Shown: in pieces, positions 61,191 through 64,000 of the stretch
Numbering within the stretch: the stretch's first letter is position 1
Layout: every line of letters begins with the position of its first letter
Origin: JACDHQ01 sp036401195
GTDB taxonomy: Bacteria > Gemmatimonadota > Gemmatimonadetes > Gemmatimonadales > Gemmatimonadaceae
NCBI GenBank assembly: GCA_036401195.1
Contig: DASWVQ010000013.1
Location: 54,277-118,276 of the forward strand
Length of the DNA stretch: 64,000 nt
Direction of reading: 5' to 3'
The notes under the pieces: model-generated
What the model saw: the letters and a program-made list of their open reading frames with translations, nothing else
Databases searched by the model: none
What the model was told of the DNA's origin: nothing
Translations under genes and position numbers: made by a program

Positions 61191-62159
61191 ATGAGGTTTC
61201 GCAGTCGCCGCACGTACCGACCTGGACACCTGTTGCTCGCCGCGTCGCTGGCGGTCGCGCTCGTCGTGAGTTGCGGAGGCAAGGAGGCACCGACAGAAAT
61301 CGCGTCGAGCCTTCCCCGCGCCAAGGACGTGATCCCGGGGCAGGGGGACGACCTGCCCTACCTGACCGAGGCGATGCGCCGCGCCACGGACGAGGACACC
61401 ACGGCGAGCTACGCGGGGTTCGACACGTACGCCTATCCCGGCGACGCGACGATGCGCGCATGGCGGGCCGAAGGCACCTACCACTGGGTGGGCTACTACC
61501 TCCCTTCCCCCTGCCACAAGGGACGCACCTGGGTGGGGAAGCGGCAGGCGCTGCAGGACATGGGCTGGGGACTCGCCATCGTGTACGTGGGGCAGCAGAC
61601 GTGGGGGTCGGAGCTGAACCCGGTCGCGCGCCGCTCGAGCGGCAAGCGCTCGTCACGCACGGTGAGTGACTGCCAGGCCTCGTACCTGGGGGCCGCGCGC
61701 GGGATCCAGGACGCGAACGACGCCATCGCGGTGGCGCGCGCCGAGGGCTTTCCCAGGGGGACGGTGGTCTTCCTGGACGTGGAGCGGATGGAAATCGTCC
61801 CGCCGTCGATGCGCGCGTACTACAAGGCGTGGACGGAGCGGATGCTGGCGGAGGGGACGTTCGTTCCCGGGGCGTACGTGCACACGCACAACGCGAAGGT
61901 GATCTTCGGCGACATCAAGGGGATGTACGCCGCCGCGGGGCGCACCGACGTGGAGCCTCCGTTCTGGATCGCGGGGAAGGGGGAAGACTTCAGCTTCACC
62001 CTCGACCGGAACCCGATGCAGATCGGCCACGAGTTCGCCACGATGTGGCAGGGGAAGATCGACATCGTGGAGCGCCGCGCGGGGAAGAAGCTGCCGATCG
62101 ACGTGAACGTGGCGAAGACGCCCGATCCCTCGCACCCGCTCACGGCGGTCGCGGACTAG
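61191..62159 (+). CDS. Glycoside-hydrolase-like (DUF1906/Rv2525c-like) lipoprotein
   Basis: 322 residues. The lipobox is LVVSC (Cys28). The domain starts GFDTYAYPGDATMRAWRAEG with VGYYLPSP, WVGKRQALQDMGWGLAIVYV, then FLDVERMEIVPPSM, which fit the Rv2525c-like glycoside hydrolase-like domain (Pfam PF08924 from memory), a TIM-barrel. An Asp in FLDVE is a possible catalytic residue. Related proteins act on cell-wall glycans. The ATG at 61191 is preceded by ACGGAG only, so the start is not certain. It is divergent from the glycine-zipper gene. Confidence 0.8.
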   Translation: MRFRSRRTYRPGHLLLAASLAVALVVSCGGKEAPTEIASSLPRAKDVIPGQGDDLPYLTEAMRRATDEDTTASYAGFDTYAYPGDATMRAWRAEGTYHWVGYYLPSPCHKGRTWVGKRQALQDMGWGLAIVYVGQQTWGSELNPVARRSSGKRSSRTVSDCQASYLGAARGIQDANDAIAVARAEGFPRGTVVFLDVERMEIVPPSMRAYYKAWTERMLAEGTFVPGAYVHTHNAKVIFGDIKGMYAAAGRTDVEPPFWIAGKGEDFSFTLDRNPMQIGHEFATMWQGKIDIVERRAGKKLPIDVNVAKTPDPSHPLTAVAD

Positions 62160-62188
62160 CCCCGCTGCCGGGGCGCGCCACGTCGCGC

Positions 62189-62194
62189 CATATT
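62189..62194 (+). promoter_or_regulatory. -10 box (CATATT) near the 62200 gene
   Basis: CATATT, five bases, ATG at 62200: a near-match to the leaderless box (C for the first T, spacing one base short). Confidence 0.3.
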
Positions 62195-62199
62195 GGGGG

Positions 62200-62646
62200 A
62201 TGGTCCACGCGCTTCGCTACCACGGCGACTTCCAGCTCAACTTCGACGCACTCGCCCCCGGCGCGACCGGGATGATCGCCGAGGGCGGAGATCGCGTGCC
62301 CCTGGTGCCCTGGCCCGGCGCGATGGACGGCGTGGGCTTCTCCTACATGGAGCGGAGGGGGCGGAAGTTCGTGGTGGTGCGCGTGCAGTTCGAGGAGCAC
62401 GACGTGGTGCTCCCGGTGCCGGTGCCGCTGGACCCGGAGCGGCACCTGGGCTACCGCCGGCTCGGGCCGGAGCCCACCCCACTCAGCGACCCGCTCGCGT
62501 CGACGCTGCTGGACGACGTGATCGAGCTGAATCCCGACCGCACCTCGGAGATCGCCCTCCTGCTGAACCGGGTGAACCAGGTGCGGCGCTCGCGGCGTGA
62601 CGGCGGGGCTACGGGAGCGGGGGCGGGGACTCCGGCGGCCGGGTAG
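62200..62646 (+). CDS. Hypothetical protein
   Basis: 148 residues, soluble, with a beta-rich N-terminus (HGDFQLNFDALAPGATGMIA, MERRGRKFVVVRVQFEEHDV) and an Arg/Asp region ending in a Gly/Ala tail. No family was recognised and no signal peptide is present. The start is supported by the CATATT box. Its last 38 bases overlap the membrane-protein gene on the opposite strand. Confidence 0.6.
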   Translation: MVHALRYHGDFQLNFDALAPGATGMIAEGGDRVPLVPWPGAMDGVGFSYMERRGRKFVVVRVQFEEHDVVLPVPVPLDPERHLGYRRLGPEPTPLSDPLASTLLDDVIELNPDRTSEIALLLNRVNQVRRSRRDGGATGAGAGTPAAG

Positions 62647-62986
62647 CGGGCGGCACGCGGAACCAGCGACGCGCGGCCGGTCCGCGAGCGGAGAGCCCGG
62701 TGACGATCATGAAGATGCCGACGCCGGACATGATGAGCAGGGGGGGAACGACGCGAGGGTTCTGCGCCGCGATCCGCTCGCGGGCGATGCCGATGCCGGT
62801 CCAGAACATCACGGCGGCGCCGATCCAGAGCCCCACCTGGAGGACCCGGCTCACCCAGGGCCGCTTGACGACGAGCAGGACGATGAGCCCCAGGGAGGCG
62901 AGCACGAGCAGCCCGGGTCCGCTGCGAAAGAAGTGCGCGGCCAGGATGAGCGCGCTGAGAATGACCGCGATGATTACGCCAGGCAC
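62609..62986 (-). CDS. Small multi-span membrane protein
   Basis: 125 residues with about four hydrophobic segments (about 3-18, 26-42, 47-64 and 82-98) and a Pro/Arg-rich C-terminal tail. The start is GTG at 62986. No family was recognised. It overlaps the convergent hypothetical gene by 38 bases, over the low-complexity ends of both. Confidence 0.55.
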   Translation of the reverse strand: MPGVIIAVILSALILAAHFFRSGPGLLVLASLGLIVLLVVKRPWVSRVLQVGLWIGAAVMFWTGIGIARERIAAQNPRVVPPLLIMSGVGIFMIVTGLSARGPAARRWFRVPPATRPPESPPPLP

Positions 62987-63063
62987 GGATGGGTTGGTTC
63001 GAGGCGGGCTGATCGTCGGCTTGAAGCTTGCCTAGGGGCAATCGCCCCGCAATCACGGTTCAG

Positions 63064-64000
63064 ATGACCTCCAGCCCGCGCTTCACCCTCAGCCTCGTCA
63101 TGGGATTCACCACGCTCCTCTCGGCATGCGGGGGCGGGGGCGGGGAGGGAAGCGTGTTCGGGCGCAGCCGGGCGACCGGTACGGTATCCGTCATCCTCCA
63201 GGCCGGGGAGACCCCGATGGGGCGGGAGATCGTCGCCGGGCTCCAGGAATCGGCGACGGAGCACGCGCTGAAGCTGGCGGTGACCACCAGCGGGGGGGAT
63301 CCCGCCCGGGAACAGGCGGCGGTGGCGAAGGCGATCGCCGACAAGGCGGCCGCACTGGTCGTCGAGTCGATCGACAGCGTGACCGCCGGAGCGAGCGCCG
63401 CGGCGGCGGCGAAGGCGGGAATTCCGTACTTCGCGATCGGCGTTCCCGCCCCGCGTCCCGCGCCGATGGCGGCGCACGTGGACGTGGACCACTACGCGGC
63501 GGGGCGGGTGGCCGCGGAATACCTCGCGGGCTACCTGGGGGGGAAGGGGATCCTCGCCCTCGTGCGTGCGCCGGGCGCGCACGGCACGCGCGACCTGGAA
63601 CAGGGGTTCCGTGACGGCGTCGCCGCGCACAAGGGCATGTCGGTGATCGCGGTGGTGGATGCGGCCGACCAGCCCGGGGCGGCGGCGGGCACGATGCAGC
63701 TGCTCCGGGCGCAGCGCGGGGTGAAGGGGGTGTTCGCCGCCGGGCCGGCGCTCGCGCAGGGGGCCACCGAGGGGGCGATCACGGGGCGCCGGGCGGACCT
63801 GGCGATCGTGAGCTTCGAGATGAGCGACCTGGTACGGGCGGCGGTCGCCAACGCGCAGGAGGCGCCGATCAAGGCGTCGGTGATCGGGCGTCCCCGCGAG
63901 CTGGGGAAGGCGATGATGGACGAGGTGGCGCTGCAGCTCGCCGACGAGCCGGTGGCGGCGGAGGTGAGGGTGCCGGTCCGGCTGATCACGGCGGATTCGG
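63064..64000 (+). CDS. Periplasmic sugar-binding-type lipoprotein (partial, C-terminus beyond window)
   Basis: About 312 residues are visible, open to the right edge. The lipobox is LLSAC (Cys22). The mature part is a ribose/galactose-type solute-binding fold: TVSVILQAGETPMGREIVAG, then SGGDPAREQAAVAKAIADKA, ALVVESIDSVTAG, YFAIGVPAPRPAP, VDVDHYAAGRVAAEYLAGYL, and VKGVFAAGPALAQGATEGAI. In an ABC system it would capture sugar or a signal in the periplasm; alternatively it is the sensory partner of a kinase. The permease and ATPase genes would lie beyond the window. ATG at 63064 has no clear ribosome site. Confidence 0.8.
   Translation, partial: MTSSPRFTLSLVMGFTTLLSACGGGGGEGSVFGRSRATGTVSVILQAGETPMGREIVAGLQESATEHALKLAVTTSGGDPAREQAAVAKAIADKAAALVVESIDSVTAGASAAAAAKAGIPYFAIGVPAPRPAPMAAHVDVDHYAAGRVAAEYLAGYLGGKGILALVRAPGAHGTRDLEQGFRDGVAAHKGMSVIAVVDAADQPGAAAGTMQLLRAQRGVKGVFAAGPALAQGATEGAITGRRADLAIVSFEMSDLVRAAVANAQEAPIKASVIGRPRELGKAMMDEVALQLADEPVAAEVRVPVRLITADS

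Noticed and set aside
63036..63049. Small GGGGC/GCCCC stem before the sugar-binding gene
   Set aside because: Only a five-pair stem with no T-run; too common in this base composition to call a terminator.

Overview
The window is very GC-rich, gene-dense bacterial chromosome, most likely from the phylum Gemmatimonadota. This placement is an inference from several traits: GC-rich codon use throughout; two ~1000-residue secreted BNR/VPS10-type propeller proteins of a kind abundant in that phylum; many exported serine hydrolases and peptidases; a type I plus a type III glutamine synthetase; and frequent SD-less or leaderless starts. No rRNA, CRISPR array, prophage or transposase was seen. One tRNA (Cys, GCA) is present.

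Layout. 0-1.4 kb: a plasmid-type replication initiator (RepA-like, cut by the left edge) coupled by ATGA to an SDR oxidoreductase. 1.4-5.2 kb: a PLD-family enzyme, a MerR-like regulator, and a histidine kinase downstream of a bipolar acidic/lysine-rich histone H1-like protein. 5.2-11.8 kb: a repeat element, then a tripartite RND efflux operon (OMF, adaptor, pump, read right to left). 12-18.8 kb: CBS protein, GlnA (type I), exported proteins including a phosphodiester glycosidase, GlnN (type III). 19-25.3 kb: MFS transporter, PAP2 phosphatase, tRNA-Cys, phosphoribosyltransferase, alpha/beta hydrolase, TPR protein. 25.3-29.2 kb: quinone oxidoreductase and a feoA-feoB-FeoB-associated operon behind a perfect Fur-like palindrome. 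29.2-34 kb: esterase, small membrane proteins, a large metzincin lipoprotein. 34-44.8 kb: first propeller protein, pseudouridine synthase, two beta-lactamase-fold hydrolases, an L,D-transpeptidase, a gamma-glutamyltransferase, a CBS protein. 44.8-52 kb: ClC channel/exchanger, Ca2+/H+ exchanger, zinc metallopeptidase, penicillin-acylase-family enzyme, membrane protein, PilZ protein. 52-64 kb: second L,D-transpeptidase, outer-membrane barrel, HrpB helicase, second propeller, glycine-zipper lipoprotein, glycoside-hydrolase-like lipoprotein, small proteins, and a sugar-binding-type lipoprotein cut by the right edge.

The genes mostly serve envelope biology (efflux, peptidoglycan crosslinking, exported hydrolases), nitrogen assimilation and metal/ion homeostasis. 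No single new defence or mobile system stands out. The less ordinary signals are in the non-coding DNA. At least six genes have a TANNNT box exactly six bases before an ATG/GTG (leaderless transcription). The longer intergenic gaps are often filled by long imperfect hairpins belonging to several dispersed repeat families, three of them between convergent genes. The RepA-SDR pair and the H1-like protein/histidine-kinase pair are also worth following up.
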